Below, piece by piece: positions 34,902-42,438 of a stretch of DNA of 64,000 nt. The translations under genes and the position numbers were made by a program. The stretch comes from Pseudorhodoferax soli (lineage in GTDB: Bacteria > Pseudomonadota > Gammaproteobacteria > Burkholderiales > Burkholderiaceae_C). The stretch's first letter is position 1, and each line of letters begins with the position of its first letter. The stretch lies in contig NZ_QPJK01000006.1 in the NCBI RefSeq assembly GCF_003337555.1, forward strand, positions 496,001 through 560,000. Direction: 5' to 3'. Below the pieces are notes generated by a model. That model was not told where the DNA came from. It saw only the letters and a program-made list of their open reading frames with translations, and did no database searches.

Positions 34902-34915
34902 TGGTAGCGCTTCCA
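34902..34915. promoter_or_regulatory. LacI-type operator, distal copy
   Basis: TGGTAGCGCTTCCA (minus strand TGGAAGCGCTACCA) differs from the symmetric site by one base. With the copy at 34846-34859 it brackets the likely operon promoter. Confidence 0.68.
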
Positions 34916-35193
34916 TTTTGTCAATCACCGCTGGAAGGGTCCCTGGACTTAGGCTGCGTTCTGTTGCGATCCGGTCAGGGGCGGGGGGTCAGGTGATTCA
35001 CACGCTGCCTCGCCATCGGCGCGTTTGCGTTGCCCAACCCAGCGTGGCTTATCCCTGCCATCGGCGAATGCGCGCACCGTCTCCGGCTGTGCCTGCGGCA
35101 GCGGCGAGTCCGCGTAGCGCAGGCAATACCAAGACGCCACCTGGGCCGCACTGCGTCTCCGAGGCCTGACCGGGGCGCAGTCGACGGTGCTCA
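34916..35193. other. Spacer between aldehyde dehydrogenase and UxaA promoter
   Basis: About 280 bases. A minus-strand 93-codon ORF overlapping the end of the dehydrogenase is Arg/Ala-rich with no ribosome site and was not accepted. No terminator hairpin with a T-run was found. Confidence 0.4.
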
Positions 35194-36789
35194 TCAGGGC
35201 TGCTGCAGCGCGCCATCGACCAGGCGCCACAGCCCGAGCGGATTGCCCTGCTGCAGCGCCTCAGGCAGCAACGTGTCCGGGAGGTCCTGGTAGCACACGG
35301 GCCGCAGGAAGCGCTCGATGGACTCGGCGCCGACCGAGGTGAACATCGCGTTCGCCGTGGAAGGAGATGGGCCGCCATGCACCATGGCATGGCAGACCTC
35401 CACGCCGGTCGGAAAGCCGTTCACGAGGATGCGGCCGGCCTTGCGCTCCAGCACCGGCAGCAGGCGGCGCGCGTCGGCATGGTCCTCGGTGTCGAGTTGC
35501 AGCGTGGCGGTCAGCTGGCCTTCCAGGCGCTCGGCCACCTGCAGCATCTGCTGCACGTCGCGCGTGCGGATGACGATCGCCGCCGGGCCGAAGATTTCGT
35601 CGCTCAGCGCCGGCGTGGCTAGGAATTGCTCGGCATCGGTGATGTACAGCGCGGCCTGCGCAGCGTTCGGGCGCGCGCCGGCGTCCACGCCACTGGCGAC
35701 GCGTTCCACACCGGCCATGGCTTCCACCTGCTGCATGCCGGCCTGGTAGGCCGCATGGATGCCGGGTGTCAGCATGGTCTGCGCGGCATGCGTGGCCAGC
35801 GCGTCCCGCGTGGCCTGCAGGAAGGCGGCGAGGCCGGGGCTGTCGCAGGCCAGTACCAGGCCGGGGTTGGTGCAGAACTGGCCCGCGCCCAGCGTCAGCG
35901 AGGCGGCGAAGCCCTTGCCGATGGTCTCGGCTCGTGCGGTCAGCGCGGCAGGCAGCAGGAACAAGGGGTTGATGCTGCTCATCTCGGCATACACCGGGAT
36001 CGGCTGGTGCCGCGCGTTGGCGATCTTCTGCAGCGCCAGGCCGCCCTGGCGCGAGCCGGTGAAGCCGACGGCCTGGATGACGGGGTGGGCCACCAGCGCC
36101 TCTCCGAGCTGCCGGCCGCCGCCGATCAGGAGTGAGAACACGCCTTCGGGCAGGCCATGCGCCTTGACGGCCGCCTGCACGGCCCGACCGACCAGTTCGG
36201 ACGTGCCCAGGTGTGCGCCGTGCGCCTTGACGATGACGGGCGCGCCGGCAGCCAGCGCTGCGGCCGTGTCGCCACCGGCCACCGAGAAGGCCAGGGGGAA
36301 ATTGCTGGCGCCGAAAACCGCCACGGGGCCCAGGGGCACCTTGGCCAGACGCAGATCAGCGCGGGCCATGGGCTGGCGCTCGGGCTGGGCCGGGTCGATC
36401 GTGGCCTTCAGGAAATGGCCGTCGCGCACGACCTTCGCAAACAGCCGCAGCTGGCCCACGGTGCGGCCGCGTTCGCCCTGCAAGCGGGCCAAGGGCAGGC
36501 CGCTCTCGGCATGCGCACGCTCGATCAGCGTGTCGCCCAGCGCCAGGATGTTCTCGGCGATGGTTTCGAGGAAGGCTGCGCGCGTGGCCAGCGGCATGGC
36601 GCGGTAGGTGTCGAAGGCGACGTCAGCGAGTTGGGCCGCGCGGTCCACGTCGGCCGCGTCGCCCATGCCGAAGCTGGGCTCAGCGATCTCGGCGTTGGTC
36701 GCCGGGTTGAAGGCGCGCTGCGTGCCGGCGTTGCCGCGCACCGCGCTGGCGCCGATGAGCATGTCACCAGTGAGGGTGGTTTTGAGCAT
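35194..36789 (-). CDS. 2,5-dioxovalerate (2-oxoglutarate semialdehyde) dehydrogenase
   Basis: A 531-residue aldehyde dehydrogenase with the length and motifs of the KGSADH group. The NADP-binding loop is [20 protein letters not shown], the GxG region [10 protein letters not shown], the catalytic Glu lies in [10 protein letters not shown] and the catalytic Cys in [10 protein letters not shown]. It would convert 2,5-dioxovalerate to 2-oxoglutarate, the last step of hexarate catabolism. The preceding 5-keto-4-deoxyglucarate dehydratase is not found in the window. The start at 36789 gives [13 protein letters not shown], typical of the family. It sits between the UxaA promoter region and the Dabb gene. 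Confidence 0.88.
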   Translation of the reverse strand: MLKTTLTGDMLIGASAVRGNAGTQRAFNPATNAEIAEPSFGMGDAADVDRAAQLADVAFDTYRAMPLATRAAFLETIAENILALGDTLIERAHAESGLPLARLQGERGRTVGQLRLFAKVVRDGHFLKATIDPAQPERQPMARADLRLAKVPLGPVAVFGASNFPLAFSVAGGDTAAALAAGAPVIVKAHGAHLGTSELVGRAVQAAVKAHGLPEGVFSLLIGGGRQLGEALVAHPVIQAVGFTGSRQGGLALQKIANARHQPIPVYAEMSSINPLFLLPAALTARAETIGKGFAASLTLGAGQFCTNPGLVLACDSPGLAAFLQATRDALATHAAQTMLTPGIHAAYQAGMQQVEAMAGVERVASGVDAGARPNAAQAALYITDAEQFLATPALSDEIFGPAAIVIRTRDVQQMLQVAERLEGQLTATLQLDTEDHADARRLLPVLERKAGRILVNGFPTGVEVCHAMVHGGPSPSTANAMFTSVGAESIERFLRPVCYQDLPDTLLPEALQQGNPLGLWRLVDGALQQP

Positions 36790-36953
36790 GTCGTGATCGA
36801 TGGCGTTGGGAAGGTCGTTACTGCGTCGTGCGCTGAGGCGACCGACGGCCGCGGAGCAGGCCATGCTGGAGCACTCGCGCAACTGGCTTTGCCAGTCCGC
36901 TGGGTGCGCCCCTCTTCGCGCAGCAAAGGGGCGCGGGGCAGCCGCCTGGGGCG

Positions 36954-37247
36954 CTATACCGTGTAGTCGACAGCTGCCCAGTCGAAATAGGGCTTCAAAT
37001 CAGCCACGAGGGCCTGGTGCAGCGGGTGCAACAGATATGCGTCGAGCGCCTGGGCATCCTCGACCTCGGACTCCAGCACGTAGTCCCAGCTGATCGGCCG
37101 CACGAGTTCGTTCGCGGCCACGCGCCAGTGGCGGATTTCCGGGATATGCGCGCCCAGCGCGGCCATGCGCTCGGTCAAGGCGCCCTCAAGGTGCGCGTCC
37201 TTGTCGGCTCCGGCCTTGCGCTTGAACAGCACGACGTGGCGGATCAC
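36954..37247 (-). CDS. Dabb-family (stress-responsive alpha/beta barrel) protein
   Basis: A 97-residue ferredoxin-like barrel protein beginning [13 protein letters not shown], the hallmark of Dabb proteins, which dimerise and include small-molecule cyclases and monooxygenase-like enzymes. The start is GTG, overlapping the stop of the upstream gene (GTGA), with GGGGAG eight bases before. The core is complete. It follows SnoaL-like and RraA-like genes in one unit. Confidence 0.82.
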   Translation of the reverse strand: MIRHVVLFKRKAGADKDAHLEGALTERMAALGAHIPEIRHWRVAANELVRPISWDYVLESEVEDAQALDAYLLHPLHQALVADLKPYFDWAAVDYTV

Positions 37248-37702
37248 TTGGCGCTCCCCGCGCTTTTGAGTGCGTAGCCGCGGCCCTTGTAGTCGAAATC
37301 GACCAGTTCGTTGATCGGGGTGCCCTTGTCGGCCGGCGAGGCGTAGTAGGCGCGGATCTCCTTGATCTTGCCGTTCTCGAAGTCATACCACTCGGCGCCG
37401 CGCAGCGCTGTGCCGCTCTTGTTCTTCCAGTGCGTCCACTCGATCATGGCCTCAGGCTTGTCATGGCTGATCAGGATGCGCTCGATGGTCCATTGCGAGC
37501 CCAGCGTCTCGACGCACCAGATCCACTTCTTCGAGATGGTGTCGGCCGTGCGCCAGGGCACCTCGGGCAGGCCGGCCGGAAAGTAGTGCACGGCATCGGG
37601 CGTGAAGCAGTCCATCAGCGCCTGGTAGTCGGCCGCATTGCAGGCGTCGAAGTAGCGGCGAATCAGCGCGTCGTAGTAGTCGGGGGTGTAGGTGGTGGCC
37701 AT
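37244..37702 (-). CDS. SnoaL/NTF2-like protein
   Basis: A 152-residue cone-shaped NTF2-fold protein. YYDALIRRYFDACNAADYQA opens the helical part, DCFTPDAVHYFPAGLPEVPW the pocket, and IEWTHWKNKSGTALRGAEWY the beta sheet, with aromatic and acidic pocket residues. Such proteins isomerise or hydrate small substrates. GAGGGAGA precedes the ATG. It is 16 bases downstream of the RraA-like gene and overlaps the Dabb start, so the three are co-transcribed. Confidence 0.82.
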   Translation of the reverse strand: MATTYTPDYYDALIRRYFDACNAADYQALMDCFTPDAVHYFPAGLPEVPWRTADTISKKWIWCVETLGSQWTIERILISHDKPEAMIEWTHWKNKSGTALRGAEWYDFENGKIKEIRAYYASPADKGTPINELVDFDYKGRGYALKSAGSAK

Positions 37703-37718
37703 GTCGTCTCCCTCGGGT

Positions 37719-38546
37719 TCAACGTGTGCCAGCGGGCAGCGCGGGCTGGATGGCGGGCCGGCCGGCGGCCACCCATTCCTTGTGCTGGCGGCGCGTCGCG
37801 TCGCTGGGCGGGTACAGGCCCCACAGTGCCTCGCCGGCCTGCACGCGCAGCGCCAGATACGCCTCGATGTCGTCGCGCTTTTCGCAGAGGTCGGCCATTT
37901 CCTCCGCCAGGTGCGCTGGGATCACGGTGATGTTGTCGCCGTCGCCGTGGATCACGTCGCCCGGGTACACGGCCACGCCGGCGCAACCGATCGGCACCTG
38001 CAGGTCGGCGACGTGGTGGTAGCTGAGCCGCGTGGTCGCGGTAACGCCGGTGCACCAGATGGGAAAGTCCATTCCCGCCAGCTCGGTGCCGTCGCGAAAG
38101 CTGCCATCGGTGATCACGCCGCGCGCGCCGCGCATCATCATGCGGGTGATCAGCATGTTGCCCATGGAGGCGGCGCGGCCATCCTTGTTGCTGTCGATGA
38201 CCAACACGTGGCCGGGCTCGATCTGCTCCACGCCGACCCATTGCAGGTTCTCGGCCGAGGGCTCTGTCGTCAGGTTGCCGTAGGCATCGATGTCCTCGCG
38301 CGCCGGGATGAAGCGCATGGTGTAGGCGCGGCCGGCAAAGGGCTTGATCTTGCGGTTCAGTGGCGTCAGGCCGTGCAGCACGGGCTGGCGGAAGCCCTTG
38401 ATGTAAAGCTGCGTCGTCAGTGAGCCGCTGGTGGCCTTGGCCAAGCGGTCCAGCACGGCGTCTGAAACATATGGCGCGGGCGCCCGCTGCGGTATGGCGG
38501 CGAGGGGGGCGGGGTTGGAGGCGTTGGGGGCGTTGGAGTTGGGCAT
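37719..38546 (-). CDS. RraA-like aldolase/lyase family protein
   Basis: A 275-residue member of the RraA superfamily. The key loop is MMMRGARGVITDGSFRDG, giving the GxRG...RD signature used by HMG/CHA aldolases and oxaloacetate decarboxylases. IVIDSNKDGR-like sequence (LVIDSNKDGRAASMGNML) is the metal-binding region. Despite its family name it is more likely a C-C lyase on a 2-oxo acid than an RNase regulator. The start at 38546 is preceded by TTGAGACAAACC, which is mirrored before the divergent IclR gene. It heads the minus-strand unit with SnoaL-like, Dabb and perhaps the dehydrogenase. Confidence 0.85.
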   Translation of the reverse strand: MPNSNAPNASNPAPLAAIPQRAPAPYVSDAVLDRLAKATSGSLTTQLYIKGFRQPVLHGLTPLNRKIKPFAGRAYTMRFIPAREDIDAYGNLTTEPSAENLQWVGVEQIEPGHVLVIDSNKDGRAASMGNMLITRMMMRGARGVITDGSFRDGTELAGMDFPIWCTGVTATTRLSYHHVADLQVPIGCAGVAVYPGDVIHGDGDNITVIPAHLAEEMADLCEKRDDIEAYLALRVQAGEALWGLYPPSDATRRQHKEWVAAGRPAIQPALPAGTR

Positions 38547-38547
38547 G

Positions 38548-38693
38548 GTTTGTCTCAACATGTGGGAGACGATGCAACGTCGGCATCGCCGCTGCTGGCC
38601 TGCCAATCCTAGGAGATGGCCCGGAAATTAGAATCAGCGGGATCAGGCTCGCGCATCGTGAGTCCGGCCAAAAACCCACCAGTTGAGACAAAC
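38548..38693. promoter_or_regulatory. Divergent promoter with a 12-bp inverted repeat at both starts
   Basis: GTTTGTCTCAAC (38548-38559) next to the RraA start and GTTGAGACAAAC (38682-38693) next to the IclR start are exact reverse complements. They flank the whole divergent promoter region. Each places TTGAGACAAAC immediately upstream of an ATG, consistent with paired IclR operators or a shared leader. Confidence 0.55.
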
Positions 38694-40304
38694 ATGGCGA
38701 CATCTCAGGCGACAGCAACGGGCGAGGGAACCGGCGCACTCGAAAAAGCCCTGGACGTGCTGGACGCCATCGGCGCCGCGCCTGCCGGCTTAGGCCAGGC
38801 CGAGCTGGCTGAGCAGTTGGCGCTCCCGCGCACCACGGTCTACCGCCTGCTGGCAACGCTGGTCACTCGCGGCCTGGTGCGGCGCGACCCGTTGCGCAAG
38901 GTCTACTGCCTGGGCTTTCGCTGTTTTGAGATGGCGCGCCAGGCTTACGCCATGCCGGACCTGGTGGCTGCTGCCACTTTGGAGCTGCGCGCGCTGCGCG
39001 ACCTGACGGGCGAGACCACCTACCTCGCCACGCTGGACGGGCGCGAGGTGATCTCGCTGGAGCGTTGCGACGGCGCGCACAGCCAGCGCTCCGCGGCCGT
39101 GCTGGGCCAGCGCAAACCGGTGCACTGCACCAGCCAGGGCAAGGCCATCCTGTCGCAGATGACGGACGAGGCGCGCGACGCCATCGTCCGCGATGCGGTG
39201 CTGAAGGCCCTCACGCCGCTGACCATCACCGACCGACGCCGGCTGCAGGCCGAGCTGCGCATCACCAAGGCGCGTGGCTACGCCATCGACGACGAGGAGA
39301 TCGTGCTCGGCGTGCGCTGCGTAGGCGCGGCGGTGGTCGATGCCGCAGGTGCCGTGCGCGGCGCCATCAGCGTGGCCGGCCCGGCCTGGAGACTCACGCG
39401 TGCGCGGCTGGAGCTGCTGGGCCCCGAGGTGGCCGAGGCCGCGCGCCGCGTGGGCGCTCAGATGCAGCCGCAGCGCGAGCAGGCCGCCGAGCCCGGCGAG
39501 GCTGCGGTGCAGGCGCTGCCCGGCCCCTGGGCCTTCCACGGTGCGCATCCGCTGTGGTCGGCCGACGGCCAGCGGCTGTACTGGGCGGACGCGCTGGCGC
39601 CCTGCATCCGCGTGGTGGAAGACGGCGCAGATCGCAGCTTCTACCAAGCCGATGCACCGCTGGTCAGCCTGCTGCTGCGCGATGGTGCGTTGGTGGCGGT
39701 GACCGAGCATGGCGCACTCGCCCTCGATGGGCAGGGGGTACCGGCCGGCGCATTGCCCTGGCCGGCTGGTAGCACGCTCGCGGCCTGCTCCGGGGCCGAC
39801 GGTGCGCTTTGGGCGGCGCTTGCGCTGCCAGAGTCCGGTGCTGCCATCGGCCTAGTCCAGGCCGACGGGCGGCTGCAGGTTCACTGGCGCGTCAGCGAGC
39901 CGGTCGCCGCCTTGCGGTGGCGCGCGGGCGATGCGGCGCATGATGGGGCGCTGCTGGCGACGGCTCCGGGCTCCGGAGCCATCTTGCTGCTACAGCCGGG
40001 CCAGCACCAGGTGCGCCGGCTTGCCACCATGCCCAAGGGTTCAGGCCGGCTCGGCGGGCTGGCGTTCGACGAGCACGGCGGCGTGTGGGTGGCGTTGGCG
40101 GAGGGCTGGTCGGTCGTGCGCTTCACGCTTGAAGGGCAGCTCGACCGCGTGATCGGCCTGCCAGTGCCTAGCGCCACTGATCTGGCGTTTGATGCAGCCG
40201 GATCACATGGACGGCTGCACATCACAAGCGCGCGCAACAGCGTTCCGCTAGACGCGCTCGGGGCGGCACCGCTGTCGGGGCGGTTGCTGACAGTGGAGGT
40301 TTGA
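38694..40304 (+). CDS. IclR regulator fused to an SMP-30-like domain
   Basis: A 536-residue protein, about twice the usual IclR length. Residues 17-75 form the IclR winged HTH (ALEKALDVLDAIGAAPAGLG, then ELAEQLALPRTTVYRLLATL) and about 90-260 the effector domain (TSQGKAIL, GVRCVGAAVVD). From about 275 a beta-propeller-like SMP-30/gluconolactonase region follows, with HPLWSADGQRLYWADALAPC, GGLAFDEHGGVWVALAEGW and ATDLAFDAAG. The frame is open throughout, so it is a genuine fusion. It is divergent from the RraA-like unit. The propeller may sense or hydrolyse a sugar lactone, coupling metabolism to regulation. Confidence 0.88.
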   Translation: MATSQATATGEGTGALEKALDVLDAIGAAPAGLGQAELAEQLALPRTTVYRLLATLVTRGLVRRDPLRKVYCLGFRCFEMARQAYAMPDLVAAATLELRALRDLTGETTYLATLDGREVISLERCDGAHSQRSAAVLGQRKPVHCTSQGKAILSQMTDEARDAIVRDAVLKALTPLTITDRRRLQAELRITKARGYAIDDEEIVLGVRCVGAAVVDAAGAVRGAISVAGPAWRLTRARLELLGPEVAEAARRVGAQMQPQREQAAEPGEAAVQALPGPWAFHGAHPLWSADGQRLYWADALAPCIRVVEDGADRSFYQADAPLVSLLLRDGALVAVTEHGALALDGQGVPAGALPWPAGSTLAACSGADGALWAALALPESGAAIGLVQADGRLQVHWRVSEPVAALRWRAGDAAHDGALLATAPGSGAILLLQPGQHQVRRLATMPKGSGRLGGLAFDEHGGVWVALAEGWSVVRFTLEGQLDRVIGLPVPSATDLAFDAAGSHGRLHITSARNSVPLDALGAAPLSGRLLTVEV

Positions 40305-40394
40305 ACACTGAACAAGTGTCGGTTTCCAACTTCGAGAATGGCCCGTGTGCCCGAGGCGAAGGCCATGACCGGGCATATCTGCGCGGACTCGCTT

Positions 40395-41090
40395 CTGGGC
40401 TCCTTCAGAACTGAGGCTTCGCTTCAGGCGCGCCGCAGCTTCATATTGAACTGGAACTTGTCCGAGGGGTACAGATTTATCGAGGCCTCGGCCACCTCGC
40501 CGCGCGTGTGATGGCGCCGATCATCCTCACGTTCCTGCGGCGCTACCACCACGTGCATGTCGACCTGTTCACGGAGGGGCGGCTGGTCGATATCGTTGCG
40601 GCCGGCTTTGACATGGGCCTGAGGCCCGCCGATCTGGTGCCCAGCGACATGGTCTCTCTGTCACTCGGCCTGCATCGCAGCAACGCCGTTGTCCCATCGC
40701 CGGATTTCCTGCGCATGGCACGGCAAGCCCATCGTGCCGACCGACCTGTACCGCTTTCGCTGCATTCGCGCCCGGCTTCCTAACAACGCTTTGTTCCGTT
40801 GGCGGTTCGAAAAGGATGGGGAGGCCGTCCAGATCGACGTGCAGGGCTCCATCACGCTGGATGAGCCGAGCCTTGTGCGAATCGCCGCGCAAAGTGGAAT
40901 CCGGCTCGGCTACATCATGGGGGCGGATGTACGCGAGGAACTCGTCGCGTCTCGGCTGGTGCGCGTTCTTGAGGACTGGACGCCGGCCTTGGCTCCGTTG
41001 GCGCTGTACTACCCAGGTAGGAAAAATCCGCTGGCTGCGTTCCGTTCATTCATCCAAGTCGCTCGCGAGTTCGCTGAAGGCAACAGATAG
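40395..41090 (+). pseudogene. LysR-family regulator lacking its HTH, frameshifted
   Basis: The effector domain of a LysR protein is spread over two frames. The first gives VMAPIILTFLRRYHHVHVDL, FTEGRLVDIVAAGFDMGLRP and AVVPSPDFLRM. After a shift near 40715 the second gives GKPIVPTDLYRFRCIRARLP, ALFRWRFEKDGEAVQIDVQG and LVRVLEDWTPALAPLALYYP to a stop at 41088-41090. No DNA-binding domain occurs upstream before the IclR gene ends. It is therefore both 5'-truncated and broken. Confidence 0.78.
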
Positions 41091-41672
41091 AGGCGTTGGC
41101 GCGCGAATCGACGGGCTGGAAATGACGAAACGGCCTGGCTTCGTTCTGTTTAGAGAAATGGCGGGAATGCGCGCCGCAGCGGTCTCCGACTGCAATGCGT
41201 TGCAGGGCCGCTACGGGCGCACGGCCGCCGGCCCATGTAAACCCGCTGCCGGCTAGGAGCTTACGTTCGGCTTGCGCCGACAGACGACAGCACCATAGCC
41301 GGAACCGGTCCATCAGCGAGAACTCGTCGCCAGATCGCGCGAACGGCTGCTCGCGCAGTTGGGTGAGTTGGCGCTCTGCGCCCGCAACGGTCTTGCATTT
41401 AGCAGGATCCAACGACCGGTGTGGGCGCTTATGGAGAGCTCTCCATAAGCGCCCGTTGCAGCCCTTCGCGCCGCAGTCATGAGCGACAGCTCTACTCTTG
41501 CCAACCAGTGAATTTCTAGGCCCAGATAACGGCTGCGCAGCGCCGGTCGACCCTCAACCTTCGGCCTGCCGGTCGCGCTGGTATCGCCTGCCGAGAGCTC
41601 GGTGGAAGAAGATTGAATAAATTCAGCGAACTGCAAGAGCGGATTGCTTAACGGGTCATGCACGACTGCACG
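41091..41672. other. 580-bp region without a confident gene
   Basis: Short ORFs occur on both strands, none with a good start. The only strong signal is a 32-bp perfect palindrome at 41423-41454. The region separates the LysR relic from the acyl-CoA locus. Confidence 0.45.
41423..41454. repeat. 32-bp perfect palindrome
   Basis: GGGCGCTTATGGAGAG is followed without spacer by its exact reverse complement, CTCTCCATAAGCGCCC. No T-run follows, so it is not a standard intrinsic terminator. It could be a dimeric operator, a cruciform site or a scar of a mobile element. Confidence 0.75.
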
Positions 41673-42257
41673 TTATTCCGCGTGAGACGCAGTAGCACGC
41701 CGGTGCAGCGGCCAGATAGCTTGGAGTGCTTGGCCATCGCTGCGATAGGCCTGGCAGGTGTCGGCTAGCGCAGGGCGGGGTAGAGCGCCGGCTCGAACGT
41801 GCACCGCACGCAGGTCTTCCCGCTCACGTCCCAGTGCGAACCAGGTCTGCATGGCGGTCGTAGCCGCCGGCCCGATCAGCTCCGTAACATGCGTGCAGCC
41901 TTTGGCCCCGCCCACGAGGGCGCGGACGTTCCTGGTGAAGCCCGGGCCGATCTTCAGGCCGACCAGACTGTCGTAGACGGCGTTGCCCTCGGCGCACCAC
42001 GGCGTAGGGGCTGCCTCGGTGTGCACCTGGATGACGCGGAGCACCAGCCCGGCGTCCACGGTCAACACGAGGCGCATTCGGTGCAGGTCTTCGCCAGGAC
42101 CCAGCGGCTTGAAGAAGAGTTTCGAGCCGGCTGTTGAAATGTCCCGCATGCTGCTTTCCACGTCGACCAGGCCGTCGTCGCGCAGGTAGCCGTGGCAGAC
42201 GATCTCGCGGGTGTGGACCAGGCGGGGCGTGGCCGTGAGCGGTGGGTGCAAATCCAT
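41673..42257 (-). CDS. DUF2889 domain protein
   Basis: A 194-residue protein with the DUF2889 signature near the N terminus: RLVHTREIVCHGYLRDDGLV and DVESSMRDI. The central part includes GCTHVTELIGPAATTAMQTW with a conserved Cys and His. The family has no biochemical assignment but recurs beside acyl-CoA catabolic genes in betaproteobacteria. The ATG at 42257 (MDLHPPLTATPRLVHTREIV) fits family length; an ATG at 42299 is possible. It is divergent from the first ligase across 181 bases. Confidence 0.85.
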   Translation of the reverse strand: MDLHPPLTATPRLVHTREIVCHGYLRDDGLVDVESSMRDISTAGSKLFFKPLGPGEDLHRMRLVLTVDAGLVLRVIQVHTEAAPTPWCAEGNAVYDSLVGLKIGPGFTRNVRALVGGAKGCTHVTELIGPAATTAMQTWFALGREREDLRAVHVRAGALPRPALADTCQAYRSDGQALQAIWPLHRRATASHAE

Positions 42258-42438
42258 GGTGTCTGTGTCCTGTGGGTGTTGGGCAAGGTGTTGCTCCATG
42301 GTCGGCAAACCGTGCCACGCCGGCACCACCCCGGGCGGGTGGCCGGCGGCCAGGGGCCACCCGTTCGGGGTGGCGGCGGCAGCCCCGATGCACGGTCTAC
42401 TCGATGCACCAAGAGACGAGGCAGACCCGGAAGGCACC

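Noticed and set aside
34949-35230. 93-codon minus-strand ORF downstream of the aldehyde dehydrogenase
   Set aside because: Overlaps the end of the dehydrogenase, lacks a ribosome site and has no recognisable sequence.
41313-41663. 116-codon minus-strand ORF around the 32-bp palindrome
   Set aside because: GTG start without ribosome site, odd composition and the palindrome inside the frame.
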